This document shows, piece by piece, positions 10,732 through 28,239 of a stretch of DNA of 64,000 nucleotides. The notes below the pieces were generated by a model. The model was not told the DNA's origin. It saw only the letters and a list, made by a program, of their open reading frames with translations, and did no database searches. Numbering within the stretch: position 1 is the first letter of the stretch; each line of letters starts with the position of its first letter. Origin of the DNA: Actinomycetospora sp. NBRC 106375 (GTDB lineage: Bacteria; Actinomycetota; Actinomycetes; Mycobacteriales; Pseudonocardiaceae); assembly GCF_030269665.1 (NCBI RefSeq), contig NZ_BSTS01000002.1, positions 124,001 through 188,000 on the forward strand. Reading direction: 5' to 3'. A program made the translations under genes and the position numbers.

Positions 10732-11603
10732 TTCTCGTCCTCCTGTCCCCGCAGGCGCGAGGCCACGAAGGCCTCGAGCGCGGCCGACGTGAAGACCACG
10801 TCGTCGGCGCGCAGGACGTCGTAGGTGTTCAGCTGGTCCGGCGTGAGCTGGTGGACCGTCGGGAGGTTGGCCACGCTGCGGCGGCCGGCCTCGTCGTCGC
10901 GGGTGATGACCGCGAGCACCGTGCGGCGCTCCCGGCTCGGCTCCACGACGCCCTCGAGCGCGCTGCGCGCGCCCTTGGTGGACGGCGCCCCGCCGTCGAC
11001 CAGCGCGGAGAAGACGTGGATGCGCTCGTGGCGGGCGCGGTCCGACAGCGCGCCGCGCAGGGCCGCCGCCTTCATCTTCTTCGGGGTCCGCTGGTCGTAG
11101 TCGCGCGGCGTCGGGCCGTGGACGGTGCCGCCGCCGGTGAACTGCGGGGCGCGCACCGAACCCTGGCGGGCGCGGCCGGTGCCCTTCTGCCGGTACGGCT
11201 TCTTGCCGCCGCCCCGGACCTCACCGCGGGTCTTGGTGTCGTGCGTGCCCTGGCGGGCCGCCGCGAGCTGCGCGGTGACGACCTGGTGCATCAGCGCGGT
11301 GCTGGCCGGCGCGTCGAAGAGCTCACCGGGGAGCTCGACGGAGCCGTCGGTGCCGCCCGCGGGCGTGTGCACCGGCACCGAGCGCGTCTCGCCGGCGGCC
11401 TGCGCGTGCGCGTCGCGACGGGCGAGACGCCGGGCCTCGCCGGCCGAGTAGCCGCTGCGGCGCGTCTCGCCGCCGCGCCGGGACCGCTCGAGCGTGGCCG
11501 TGGCGGCCGCCGTCGCCGAGCCGGTGCCGGCGGAGACCTGCTCGCCGCCGTCGACACCTTCGGTGTCGCTCACACCGGGGGTGTGTCCGTCGGGGGTCGT
11601 CAC
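10728..11603 (-). CDS. rplD: 50S ribosomal protein L4 with long N-terminal extension
   Basis: 291 residues from the GTG at 11603, which overlaps the rplC stop as GTGA. The conserved L4 body starts near residue 76 ([24 protein letters not shown]) and includes the tunnel loop ([27 protein letters not shown]). M. tuberculosis L4 is about 223 residues, so roughly 65-75 residues at the N-terminus are additional. They are Gly/Ala/Thr-rich, then Arg-rich ([23 protein letters not shown]). G/C third positions and the GTGA coupling support translation of the extension. Confidence 0.95.
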   Translation of the reverse strand: MTTPDGHTPGVSDTEGVDGGEQVSAGTGSATAAATATLERSRRGGETRRSGYSAGEARRLARRDAHAQAAGETRSVPVHTPAGGTDGSVELPGELFDAPASTALMHQVVTAQLAAARQGTHDTKTRGEVRGGGKKPYRQKGTGRARQGSVRAPQFTGGGTVHGPTPRDYDQRTPKKMKAAALRGALSDRARHERIHVFSALVDGGAPSTKGARSALEGVVEPSRERRTVLAVITRDDEAGRRSVANLPTVHQLTPDQLNTYDVLRADDVVFTSAALEAFVASRLRGQEDEK

Positions 11604-12253
11604 TGGGCACCGCCCTTCGCGGGATCGACCTTGGCGGCCGTGGTGACCAGGACCAGACCGCCGCGGGGGCCGGGGACCGCGCCGCGGATCAGCAGCAGGC
11701 CCGCTTCGGCGTCCACGCCGTGGACGGTCAGGTTCTGGGTGGTGGTCTTGACGTGGCCCATGCGGCCGGCCATGCGCGTGCCCTTGAAGACACGCGCCGG
11801 GGTGGCGCAGCCGCCGATGGCGCCGGGCGAGCGGTGCTTGCGCTGCGTGCCGTGGCTGGCCCCGAGGCCGCCGAAGCCGTGGCGCTTCATGACACCGGCG
11901 GTGCCCTTGCCCTTGCTCGTGCCCGAGACGTCCACGACGGCGCCGGCGGAGAACGCCTCGGCGTTGATCTCCTGGCCGACCTCGTACTCGCTCGCGTCGC
12001 TGGTGCGCAGCTCGGCGAGGTGGCGGCGCGGGGTCACGCCGGCCTTCGAGAAGTGGCCGGTCTCCGGCTTGTTCACCTTGCGCGGGTCGATCGCGCCGTA
12101 CGCGATCTGCACGGCGTTGTAGCCGTCCACCGACGGGGTGCGCACCTGCGTGACGACGCACGGCCCGGCCTTGACGACCGTGACCGGCACGACGCGGTTC
12201 GACTCGTCGAAGACCTGGGTCATGCCGACCTTGGTGCCGAGGACGCCGCTCAT
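11600..12253 (-). CDS. rplC: 50S ribosomal protein L3
   Basis: 217 residues from ATG 12253 ([22 protein letters not shown]), preceded by GGAG six bases upstream. An in-frame GTG at 12304 has a GAGGT site and would add 17 residues, so the start is not settled. The [18 protein letters not shown] loop near the peptidyl-transferase centre is intact. Confidence 0.95.
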   Translation of the reverse strand: MSGVLGTKVGMTQVFDESNRVVPVTVVKAGPCVVTQVRTPSVDGYNAVQIAYGAIDPRKVNKPETGHFSKAGVTPRRHLAELRTSDASEYEVGQEINAEAFSAGAVVDVSGTSKGKGTAGVMKRHGFGGLGASHGTQRKHRSPGAIGGCATPARVFKGTRMAGRMGHVKTTTQNLTVHGVDAEAGLLLIRGAVPGPRGGLVLVTTAAKVDPAKGGAQ

Positions 12254-12312
12254 CTTCCGCTCCGGCCGCGCCGGAGCGACGTTCGCTGCAGTCGCTGTAG
12301 TCACTGCCGACC

Positions 12313-12618
12313 TCACTGGATGTTCACGTCGACGCTCGCCGGCAGGTCGATGCGCATGAGCGCGTCCACCGTCTTCGGCGTCGGGTCGACGATGTCGATC
12401 AGTCGCTTGTGGGTGCGCATCTCGAAGTGCTCGCGCGAGTCCTTGTACTTGTGCGGCGAGCGGATGACGCAGTAGATGTTCTTCTCGGTCGGCAGCGGCA
12501 CGGGCCCGACCACGGAGGCGCCGGTGCGCGTCACGGTCTCGACGATCTTTCGAGCCGACGCGTCGATCGCTTCGTGGTCGTAGGCCTTGAGCCGAATGCG
12601 GATCTTCTGTCCCGCCAT
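12313..12618 (-). CDS. rpsJ: 30S ribosomal protein S10
   Basis: 101 residues, [29 protein letters not shown]; it is the NusE partner of NusB in antitermination. First gene of the S10 operon. A strong hairpin lies 31-50 bases upstream of the ATG. The nearest purine-rich ribosome site (AGAGGA) is about 14 bases from the start, further than usual. Confidence 0.98.
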   Translation of the reverse strand: MAGQKIRIRLKAYDHEAIDASARKIVETVTRTGASVVGPVPLPTEKNIYCVIRSPHKYKDSREHFEMRTHKRLIDIVDPTPKTVDALMRIDLPASVDVNIQ

Positions 12619-12648
12619 GGTGGCTTTGCCGTTCCTCTTCTCGTCCCG

Positions 12649-12668
12649 CCGGGGGCGTGCGCCCCCGG
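12649..12668 (-). promoter_or_regulatory. Hairpin in the rpsJ (S10) leader
   Basis: CCGGGGGC (12649-12656) pairs perfectly with GCCCCCGG (12661-12668) around a four-base loop, 31 bases upstream of the rpsJ ATG. It could be an attenuator or a binding site for autogenous control, as L4 provides in enteric S10 leaders. That role is an inference. Confidence 0.45.
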
Positions 12669-12995
12669 TGGCTGGCCAGGTTCTCGAGACGCCCCGGTGC
12701 GTGCCGGCCGGATCCACATCCCCGACCGGGACCGTCTGGCGGTCCACGCGGTCGGGCGTGTCGAATCCGTCGCCGGGCTCCGCCACGTGCTCGCGCACGG
12801 TGCGGGCCCGCGGACCTCGCGCTGTTCAACGTGTGTCCGTCCCGCGCCCGTGGCGGGCGGCGGCACGGTGGGCCCCGGCATGGCCGGGGACCCGGGCCCA
12901 CGGTGTGGCTCTCGGACCCCCGCTCACAGCAGGGCGGCCGACTCGATACCGCATGAGCCGACCGCCCTGTGCGAGCTAGGACTCCAGTGTCGCAC

Positions 12996-13011
12996 GGCCG
13001 CTCTCGCGGCC
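12996..13011 (-). terminator. Hairpin after tuf
   Basis: GGCCGC and GCGGCC form a six-base stem around a loop that reads GAGA on the transcribed strand, a GNRA tetraloop. It lies 20 bases beyond the tuf stop and has no U-tract. A 14-bp palindrome (ACCGGGG/CCCCGGT, 13016-13029) lies between it and the stop. Confidence 0.4.
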
Positions 13012-13030
13012 CTGCACCGGGGCCCCGGTA

Positions 13031-14224
<1,194 letters not shown>

Positions 14225-14422
14225 TGCTCTCGTCCTCCTGGACTTCTGTTCTCCTGACCCGTCCCGTGGTGGAGCCGGGCCAAGTGGTGCTCGTCGGTGT
14301 GGGTCCTGCCGTGTCTCGGAGGACCGAGAGACCCGTCACGAGGCTAGCGAAAGCCTCGCGCGGGCCCGCGACCTGGTCCGTCGTCGGCCGTCGGCGCGGC
14401 AGCTCCGCCGCGCCTCCGGCCG

Positions 14423-14452
14423 CCGTGACCCGGGCTCTCGCCCGGGTCACGG
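14423..14452 (-). terminator. Strong hairpin after fusA
   Basis: A perfect 13-bp stem (14423-14435 with 14440-14452) closed by a TCTC loop, GAGA on the transcript, seven bases beyond the fusA stop. There is no U-tract. It is the best-formed hairpin in the str operon and shares the GNRA-type loop with the one after tuf. Confidence 0.65.
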
Positions 14453-14459
14453 ACCGGTG

Positions 14460-16565
14460 TCACTCGCCGGTCGCCTTCGCGATGATCTCCTTGGCCACGT
14501 TGGCCGGGACCTCCGCGTAGGAGTCGAACTGCATGGAGTAGTTCGCCCGGCCCTGGGTCCGCGACCGCAGGTCGCCGACGTAGCCGAACATCTCCGAGAG
14601 CGGGACGATCGCGCGCACGACGCGGCCACCGCCGGTCCGCTCCTCCATGGCCTGGATCTGGCCACGGCGGGAGTTGAGGTCGCCGATGACGTCGCCCATG
14701 TACTCCTCGGGGGTCGACACCTCGACGGCCATCACCGGCTCGAGCAGCGCGGGGTCGGCCTTGCGGACCGACTCCTTGAGCGCCATCGACCCAGCGACCT
14801 TGAACGCCATCTCGGACGAGTCGACCTCGTGGTACTGACCGTCGAGCAGCGTCACCTTCATGCCCACCAGCGGGTAGCCGGCGACGACGCCGTACTGCAT
14901 GGCGTCCTGGGCACCCTCGTCCACCGACGGGATGTACTCGCGCGGCACGCGGCCGCCGGTCACCTTGTTGGCGAACTCGTAGAGCGGCAGCTCCGGCCCG
15001 CGGGGCAGCGGCTCGAGCGCGATGATGACGCGCGCGAACTGACCCGACCCACCGGTCTGCTTCTTGTGCGTGTACTCGAACTTCTCGACCGGCCGGCGGA
15101 TGGTCTCGCGGTAGGCCACCTGCGGCTTGCCGATGTTGGCCTCGACCTTGAAGTCCGACTTCATCCGGTTGACGAGCACGTCGAGGTGGAGCTCGCCCAT
15201 CCCCGAGATGATCGTCTGCCCGGTCTCCTCGTCGAGGTTGACGCGGAAGGTCGGGTCCTCGTCGGCGAGCCGCTGGATCGCCGTCGAGAGCTTCTCCTGG
15301 TCGGCCTTCGACTTCGGCTCGACCGCGACGGAGATGACCGGCTCCGGGAAGGTCATCGACTCGAGGATCACCGGGTTCTGCGGGTCGCAGAGGGTGTCGC
15401 CCGTGGTCGTGTCCTTCAGGCCCACCACCGCGTAGATGTGGCCGGCGCGGGCCTCGTCGACCGGGTTCTCCTTGTTGGAGTGCATCTGCAGCAGCTTGCC
15501 GATGCGCTCCTTGCGGTCCTTGGTCGAGTTGATGATCTGCGTGCCCTGGGCGAGCTTGCCCGAGTACACGCGGACGTAGGTCAGCTTCCCGTAGAACGGG
15601 TGCGCGGCGATCTTGAACGCGAGCGCCGAGAAGGGCTCGTCCGTCGAGGCCGAGCGCTGCACCGCGGTCTCGCCGTCGAGCAGCGTGCCGTTGACCGGCG
15701 GCACGTCGGTCGGCGCCGGCAGGTAGGCGATGACGGCGTCGAGCATGGGCTGCACGCCCTTGTTCTTGAACGCCGAGCCCAGCAGCACCGGGTAGTAGTC
15801 GCCGGTGACCGTGACGGCGCGGATGCCGTGCTCGATCTCCTCGACCGTGAGCTCCTCGCCGGCGAAGTAGCGCTCCATGAGCGCCTCGTCGTTCTCGGCG
15901 ATGGCCTCGAGCAGCGTCGTCCGGTACTCCTCGACCTCGTCCATGCGGTCGGCCGGGATCTCCTCGACGGCGTAGTCCTCGCCCTTGGAGACCTCGCCGC
16001 GCCACGTCAGCGCGCGCATGCGCACCAGGTCGATGACGCCGTAGAACTCCGACTCCGACCCCATCGGCAGCTGCAGGACCAGCGGCTTGGCGCCGAGGCG
16101 GTCCTTGATGGTGCGCACGGTGAAGTAGAAGTCCGCCCCGAGCTTGTCCATCTTGTTGACGAAGCAGATGCGCGGGACGTTGTAGGTGTCGGCCTGGCGC
16201 CACACCGTCTCGGACTGCGGCTCGACGCCCTCCTTGCCGTCGAAGACGGCGACGGCGCCGTCCAGGACGCGCAGGGAGCGCTCCACCTCGACCGTGAAGT
16301 CGACGTGGCCGGGCGTGTCGATGATGTTGATCTGGTGGTCTTTCCAGAAGCAGGTCGTCGCGGCGGACGTGATCGTGATGCCGCGCTTCTGCTCCTCCTC
16401 CATCCAGTCCATCGTCGCCGCGCCGTCGTGGACCTCACCGAGCTTGTAGTTGATGCCGGTGTAGAACAGGACGCGCTCGGTCGTGGTGGTCTTGCCCGCG
16501 TCGATGTGGGCCATGATCCCGATGTTGCGGACCTTGCCCAGATCGCTCAGCACCTCGCGTGCCAC
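14460..16565 (-). CDS. fusA: Elongation factor G
   Basis: 701 residues, GTG start. G1 [32 protein letters not shown] and NKMDKLGAD are intact; domains II-V follow with normal length. It catalyses translocation and, with RRF, ribosome recycling. It lies between rpsG and tuf in the usual str order, with hairpins in both flanking gaps. Confidence 0.99.
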   Translation of the reverse strand: MAREVLSDLGKVRNIGIMAHIDAGKTTTTERVLFYTGINYKLGEVHDGAATMDWMEEEQKRGITITSAATTCFWKDHQINIIDTPGHVDFTVEVERSLRVLDGAVAVFDGKEGVEPQSETVWRQADTYNVPRICFVNKMDKLGADFYFTVRTIKDRLGAKPLVLQLPMGSESEFYGVIDLVRMRALTWRGEVSKGEDYAVEEIPADRMDEVEEYRTTLLEAIAENDEALMERYFAGEELTVEEIEHGIRAVTVTGDYYPVLLGSAFKNKGVQPMLDAVIAYLPAPTDVPPVNGTLLDGETAVQRSASTDEPFSALAFKIAAHPFYGKLTYVRVYSGKLAQGTQIINSTKDRKERIGKLLQMHSNKENPVDEARAGHIYAVVGLKDTTTGDTLCDPQNPVILESMTFPEPVISVAVEPKSKADQEKLSTAIQRLADEDPTFRVNLDEETGQTIISGMGELHLDVLVNRMKSDFKVEANIGKPQVAYRETIRRPVEKFEYTHKKQTGGSGQFARVIIALEPLPRGPELPLYEFANKVTGGRVPREYIPSVDEGAQDAMQYGVVAGYPLVGMKVTLLDGQYHEVDSSEMAFKVAGSMALKESVRKADPALLEPVMAVEVSTPEEYMGDVIGDLNSRRGQIQAMEERTGGGRVVRAIVPLSEMFGYVGDLRSRTQGRANYSMQFDSYAEVPANVAKEIIAKATGE

Positions 16566-16590
16566 GAGATTCCTCTTCCCGTCGGTTCGT

Positions 16591-16609
16591 CGCCGCGGGT
16601 CCCGCGGCG
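16591..16609 (-). promoter_or_regulatory. Hairpin in the fusA leader
   Basis: CGCCGCGG and CCGCGGCG (eight pairs) enclose a three-base loop about 26 bases upstream of the fusA start. It may affect fusA translation or mRNA processing. The role is inferred from position only. Confidence 0.35.
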
Positions 16610-16634
16610 GGGTGTTCTCGGACCGGACGGCCCC

Positions 16635-16653
16635 GCGGGTGGATCACACCCGC
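16635..16653 (-). terminator. Hairpin after rpsG
   Basis: GCGGGTG pairs with CACCCGC (seven pairs, five-base loop), 15 bases beyond the rpsG stop. It could be a weak terminator or 3'-end stabiliser between rpsG and fusA. Confidence 0.35.
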
Positions 16654-16667
16654 CGAGGCCGCGCCGA

Positions 16668-17138
16668 TCACCAGCGGTAGTGCGCGAACGCCTTGTTCGA
16701 CTCCGCCATCTTGTGCGTGTCCTCGCGGCGCTTGACGCTCGCGCCCAAGCCGTTCGAGGCGTCGAGCAGCTCGTTCGTGAGCCGCTCGATCATGGTCTTC
16801 TCCCGGCGCGCCCGGGAATACGTGATCAGCCAGCGCAGGCCGAGGGTGGTCGAACGCCCGGCACGCACCTCGATCGGCACCTGGTAGGTCGCGCCACCGA
16901 CACGGCGGCTGCGGACCTCGAGGGCCGGCTTCACGTTGTCCAGCGCGCGCTTCAGCGTGACGACCGGGTCGGCGCCGTTGCGCTCGCGGCAGCCCTCCAT
17001 CGCGCCGTAGACGATGCGCTCGGCCAGCGAGCGCTTGCCGTCGACGAGCACCTTGTTCACGAGCTGCGTCACGAGCGGCGACCCGTAGACCGGGTCGGCG
17101 ACGAGCGGACGCTTCGGAGCGGGTCCCTTGCGCGGCAT
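16668..17138 (-). CDS. rpsG: 30S ribosomal protein S7
   Basis: 156 residues from ATG 17138: [21 protein letters not shown] and [22 protein letters not shown]7 nucleates assembly of the 30S head. It starts one base after the rpsL stop codon, so the pair is probably coupled. Confidence 0.98.
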   Translation of the reverse strand: MPRKGPAPKRPLVADPVYGSPLVTQLVNKVLVDGKRSLAERIVYGAMEGCRERNGADPVVTLKRALDNVKPALEVRSRRVGGATYQVPIEVRAGRSTTLGLRWLITYSRARREKTMIERLTNELLDASNGLGASVKRREDTHKMAESNKAFAHYRW

Positions 17139-17139
17139 G

Positions 17140-17514
<375 letters not shown>

Positions 17515-18043
17515 CGAGGTAGTTGTCTTCCGTTCCTCTGTGTTCTGCGTCGGGCTCGTACCTCCGCGCCCGGGACACCCCGGCGACGTCGTACGCGTCG
17601 TCGCGGGGACTCCCCCGGTGCACCGGCCGGCTCCCCCTCCGAGCGGCGCGATCCCTCTCGCACGGGGACCGGCGCACCGCACGGGGACCGGCACGCGGAG
17701 CGACCCGACCACGTCGGGCACTGGTAGCCAGGGTACGCGCCCGCGCGAGAGCGCGTTCCGGCGGGTCGGATCAGGGTGCCGGACGCCGCTCGCAGCGGCC
17801 CGGCGACGCCGTCGGTGTCCTGTGCCGCGGCCCCTCGGACGTCCTCGACCGCCTGTCGGTGGCGGCCATGCCGACGAGGGTGGAGCCACCACGTCGACCG
17901 GACTGATCGCGAGGATACCTCCACCGCCACGGCCCGCAAGCCACACCCGGCACCCGCCCTCGCGTGATGTGCAACGCCCCGCCCGCCCCGCCCATTCCGC
18001 TGCGCGGGCCGGCGTCCCGCGGCGGACCGGGGGCCTCCGTTGA

Positions 18044-18080
18044 AGCGAGGGTGGTGGAGCGAGGGTGGTGGAGCGAGGGC
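18044..18080. repeat. 14-bp tandem repeat
   Basis: AGCGAGGGTGGTGG occurs twice in tandem (18044-18057, 18058-18071). A third, partial unit (AGCGAGGGC) then becomes the left arm of the adjacent palindrome, so the tandem array appears to have grown from that arm. Confidence 0.75.
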
Positions 18081-18120
18081 GTCCCTCGCTGCGTCCCAGG
18101 CAGCGAGGGACGCCCTCGCT
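18072..18120. repeat. Long palindrome, 21-bp perfect stem
   Basis: The arms 18072-18092 and 18100-18120 are perfectly complementary around the seven-base loop GTCCCAG. The inner stem CCTCGCTGC/GCAGCGAGG resembles that of the palindrome at 46497-46551, so the two look like members of one intergenic family. It could act as a terminator in either direction. Confidence 0.8.
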
Positions 18121-18240
18121 GCGCGCCCGGCGGCGGCGACCTCGGAGATCACGAGCACCTGGTCCACCTCGGCGGGCGCACCGGGGTGGATGACGCGCTC
18201 CTGATCTCGCCGACGCCGCGGGTCGCCCGCACACACGACA

Positions 18241-18271
18241 GAGGGCGCCCCCGCGGTGCGGGGACGCCCTC
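18241..18271 (-). terminator. rpoC terminator
   Basis: GAGGGCG pairs with CGCCCTC, then after one mismatch CCCCGC pairs with GCGGGG around a GGT loop: 13 pairs in all. CACGAC (18234-18239) and GTCGTG (18276-18281) can extend the base after a bulge. It is centred about 75 bases beyond the rpoC stop. Confidence 0.75.
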
Positions 18272-18299
18272 CGGTGTCGTGCGGCGACTAGGACTCGAT

Positions 18300-18326
18300 G
18301 GTCGAGCTCCGCTCCGCTTCGTCTCC
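18300..18326 (-). repeat. Dispersed 27-bp repeat, copy B
   Basis: Same core as copies at 3699-3725 and 59124-59150 (GGTCGAGCTCCGCT, CCGCT, then TCGTCTCC). It lies five bases beyond the rpoC stop, in the same orientation relative to transcription as the other two. Confidence 0.7.
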
Positions 18327-18331
18327 GAAGA

Positions 18332-22243
<3,912 letters not shown>

Positions 22244-22278
22244 AGGTTCTCCCCTGGATGGGTGAGCTGTTTTCTAGA

Positions 22279-22351
22279 GGGGGCCCACAGGCCCCCCGGG
22301 CCGGGCGGTGACCACAGCCCGGGGGGTCGTCGGGGGGCGGAGCCCCCCGAC
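22279..22351 (-). promoter_or_regulatory. Overlapping hairpins between rpoB and rpoC
   Basis: Three stems can form. 22329-22337 pairs with 22343-22351 (nine pairs, CGGAG loop). 22279-22285 pairs with 22290-22296 (seven pairs, four-base loop). 22092-style overlap is at 22292-22301 with 22317-22326 (ten pairs, 15-base loop). The last two share bases 22292-22296 and cannot coexist, an arrangement typical of attenuators. The role is inferred. Confidence 0.55.
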
Positions 22352-22358
22352 TGTGAGG

Positions 22359-25844
<3,486 letters not shown>

Positions 25845-26257
25845 GATGCGTCCTTCCGGAACAACGCTGTCTGAACGCTGTCAGTAGCTGTACCGTCCGG
25901 AAAGCAGCGCAGCGACCCGGGCGGCGGGGGCGCGGCCCGTGCGTCGACACACGAGGGGGCGGACAGACGTAGGGCAGCGCGATCCGACAGTCTAGCCACG
26001 TATGGTGGCACCTGTCGAACGGCCCCCCTCGTGACGCGCCGGGAAGGATGCTCCGCCTGGGGCGGGATCGACCTCCGGGGTCGGACGCGGGGTGCCGCGC
26101 TGCGAACAGAGTGACCGCCCGTGCCCCCGGAGTCAAGTGGGGCGCGCCCGGTGTCATCCCCTCGGCCCGACCGGGTTCGGTGCAGGTCAGGACACACACG
26201 AACGCGCCGGGCCCGCCACGGTGTCGTCGTGGCGCGCCCGGCGCGTCGTGGTGGTGA
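25845..26257. other. Gap between the mce operon and rpoB: rpoB promoter and leader
   Basis: 413 bases with no convincing gene. It contains the rpoB promoter (25989-26018) and a leader of roughly 138 bases. Nothing clearly shaped like a terminator for the mce operon was found in the first 150 bases after its last gene. Confidence 0.5.
25989..26018 (-). promoter_or_regulatory. Probable sigma-A promoter of rpoB
   Basis: On the minus strand TCGACA (-35, one mismatch to TTGACA, 26013-26018) is followed after 18 bases by TAGACT (-10, 25989-25994). The predicted start near 25982 gives a ~138-base leader. It is the best promoter match in the window. Confidence 0.6.
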
Positions 26258-27568
26258 TCAGCGGTTGGCGGTCAGCGGCGTCAGCTCGGCCAGCTTCCAG
26301 CGCCCGTCGACGCGCTCCATCTGCAGGCGCAGCAGACCGGGGGCATTCGTCGACTGGCCGGTCGTGGTGCGCTGGGCGGAGAACTGGGTCAGCGCCATCA
26401 CCTCGGCGCGGTCCCCGTTCATGGACACCACGCCGATGTTCACGACGGTCGCGGTCTGCCGCAGCTGCTGCTGCTGTGCCGGCTGCCGGATCGTCTGGTC
26501 GAACACCGAGAGGTAGCGGTCGGTGAACTGGCCGGTCGACATCTGCCGCGCGGCGTCGACCGAGTCGTCGAGCTTCGAGAAGTCGTAGGAGAAGATCTTC
26601 TCGATGGACTCGCGGCTCTGACCGACCAGCTCCGCGGTGCCGCCGACGTCCACCGTGGCCTGGTTGCTCACCGGGCCCGACGTCCACGCCTGGCGGCCCT
26701 GCCAGAACGCCAGGCCGGCCAGCACGAGGCACACGACGATGACGGCGACCAGCGTGACCGGCAGGGCCCGGGAGTCCCCGAAGGTCCGGAGGCGCTCGCG
26801 GACGCCGTCGAGGCGGCTCGGGGCCGCCTCCGGCTCGGTCTTCCGACCGCCGGTGCGGACCGGGCGCGCGGTCCGCGTCGGGGACGCGGCGATGTCGTCC
26901 GCGGCGCGGCGCGGACGCTCCGTCGTGGGCGCCGAGGCGCGCGGCGCCATCCCGGAGCCCCGGCGGACCTTGCCGGCCCGCGTGGCGGTGCTCGCGGTGC
27001 CGGCCGTCGCCGCCTCGGCCGAGGCGTCGTCGGTCGTCTCGGTGGCGTCGTCGACGTCGGTCGTGGCGGTCGCCCCGGACGCCCCGGTGGTGTCGGCGGC
27101 GTCCGTGGTGTCCGTCGTGTCGGCGGCGTCCGTGACCGCCGTGGGCTCTCCCGGTGCCGTCGGGGACGGCGACTCCGCGGTCACGGCGGACGTCGTCGAC
27201 GCTGCGGTCGTCGCGGTGTCCCCGGCGGCGTCGGCGCCCTCCGCGGGCTCGGTGGCCCCCATCGGGAGCGCGGTGGTGTCCGTGACGTCCGCGGCGTCGG
27301 CCGCGGGCGCCTCGGTGGTGTCGGCCGTGGCCGAGGCGCTCGTGGCGTCCTCGGTCTCGCGCGGCGCCCCGGGAGCCGCGTCGCGCGGCGTCTCCGAGGT
27401 CTCGGTCGCGGCGGGGGCCTCGGTGACGGAGTCCTCGAGGGTGTCCAGGTCGTCGTCATCGACGCCCGGTCCGGCCGCGCCGGCGTGGGCGTGCTGACGC
27501 AGGCCGGCGACCTTGGGGCGACGGTTGGTCGAGCCGGGCTTCGTGCGGGAGCGGGGTGGCACGGTCAC
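26258..27568 (-). CDS. Mce-associated membrane protein with long disordered N-terminus
   Basis: 436 residues. Residues 1-265 are low complexity (Thr/Ala/Asp/Glu, many TTD and DAADTT runs, then Arg-rich). One membrane span follows (LPVTLVAVIVVCLVLAGLAFW, ~276-296), then an NTF2-like extracytoplasmic domain (VDAARQMSTGQFTDRYLSVFD...VDGRWKLAELTPL). This layout is that of the Mas proteins encoded after mceF, thought to stabilise Mce complexes. It is the last gene of the mce operon, 22 bases after the previous one. The cytoplasmic part is unusually long. Confidence 0.85.
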   Translation of the reverse strand: MTVPPRSRTKPGSTNRRPKVAGLRQHAHAGAAGPGVDDDDLDTLEDSVTEAPAATETSETPRDAAPGAPRETEDATSASATADTTEAPAADAADVTDTTALPMGATEPAEGADAAGDTATTAASTTSAVTAESPSPTAPGEPTAVTDAADTTDTTDAADTTGASGATATTDVDDATETTDDASAEAATAGTASTATRAGKVRRGSGMAPRASAPTTERPRRAADDIAASPTRTARPVRTGGRKTEPEAAPSRLDGVRERLRTFGDSRALPVTLVAVIVVCLVLAGLAFWQGRQAWTSGPVSNQATVDVGGTAELVGQSRESIEKIFSYDFSKLDDSVDAARQMSTGQFTDRYLSVFDQTIRQPAQQQQLRQTATVVNIGVVSMNGDRAEVMALTQFSAQRTTTGQSTNAPGLLRLQMERVDGRWKLAELTPLTANR

Positions 27569-27590
27569 TCCCCCTTTCTGGGTCGCCGAG

Positions 27591-28079
27591 CTACTGCTGG
27601 CCGGTCGAGGGCGTCGCCTTGGAGGCCTTCCAGCCTTCCGGCGTGCGGATCATCTCGACGAGGAACAGCTGCTGCTTGGACTGGGGCTGCGCCGTGGCGC
27701 TGCGGGCGTTGACGTCGATCGCGACGATTGCCGAGGCCGTCGGCGGGTCGTGCTGCGGATCGAACGCGGTCAGGGCCGCGGAGACCGGGGTCGCGACGAC
27801 CTCGGCCTGCGACTGGCGCAGGTTCTCGGCGAACTTCTGTCGCACCTGCTGGTACTGGCCGAGCATCGGCTCGGTGAGCGACGTCTGCGCGGCGTTCAGA
27901 TCCGCGTCCAGCGTCGAGGGCCGCACCGTGTTGATGTTGACGACGATCTGCTGGGCGGCGTCGACGGCCTCGTCGCGCATGGCCGCGGAGGTCGCGTTCT
28001 CGCTCTGCGTGCCGGACCACCAGTAGACGCCGCTCACGACGGCGGCCGCGAGGGCCAGGACGGTCAGGATCGCCAGCAC
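27591..28079 (-). CDS. Mce-associated membrane protein (start uncertain)
   Basis: 162 residues from the GTG at 28079: a membrane span (LAILTVLALAAAVVSGVYWW) and an NTF2-like domain ending VEMIRTPEGWKASKATP. The true start is probably upstream. The same frame stays open and coding-like for 36 more codons, encoding an Asp/Thr-rich stretch and RRRRR just before the span, as in other Mas proteins. No ATG, GTG or TTG occurs there; a CTG at 28187 is the only near-start and lies directly against a GAGGAG. It belongs to the mce operon, between mceF and the second Mas gene. Confidence 0.8.
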   Translation of the reverse strand: MLAILTVLALAAAVVSGVYWWSGTQSENATSAAMRDEAVDAAQQIVVNINTVRPSTLDADLNAAQTSLTEPMLGQYQQVRQKFAENLRQSQAEVVATPVSAALTAFDPQHDPPTASAIVAIDVNARSATAQPQSKQQLFLVEMIRTPEGWKASKATPSTGQQ

Positions 28080-28239
28080 CGTGATGCTTCGACGGCGACG
28101 CCGCGCGGCGGTGGCCGCGGCGTCGGGGGAACCGTCGGTGGTCTCGGTGGGCTTGTCGGCCGTGTCCGTGGAAGACGTGGCGCTCAGCTCCTCAGGTCGT
28201 CCGCCGGGTCTCGGGGTCCCGGCGGTCGTGCTGCTCGGG

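Larger units (their letters stand above)
12619..13030. other. Gap between tuf and rpsJ: leader of the S10 operon
   Basis: 412 bases without a convincing gene. Moving in the direction of transcription (right to left) it holds a hairpin just after tuf (12996-13011), a second possible stem (12969-12974 with 12990-12995), a long GC-rich stretch, and the strong 12649-12668 hairpin close to rpsJ. A TTGAAC element is present on the minus strand near 12826-12831, but no matching -10 was found. Confidence 0.5.
17515..18331. other. Long gap between rpoC and rpsL
   Basis: 817 bases with no convincing gene on either strand. In transcription order it holds repeat copy B just after rpoC, a strong rpoC terminator (18241-18271), a 21-bp-stem palindrome (18072-18120) joined to a 14-bp tandem repeat (18044-18080), then about 500 bases containing the rpsL promoter region. 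A TACCCT element (17730-17735, minus strand) is a possible -10, with no convincing -35. Confidence 0.5.

Noticed and set aside
18044-18120. CRISPR-like repeats
   Set aside because: Units are contiguous 14-mers without spacers, and no cas genes are present.
17515-18331. Possible missing gene in the long rpoC-rpsL gap
   Set aside because: No frame on either strand shows recognisable protein features, and the area is full of inverted and tandem repeats.
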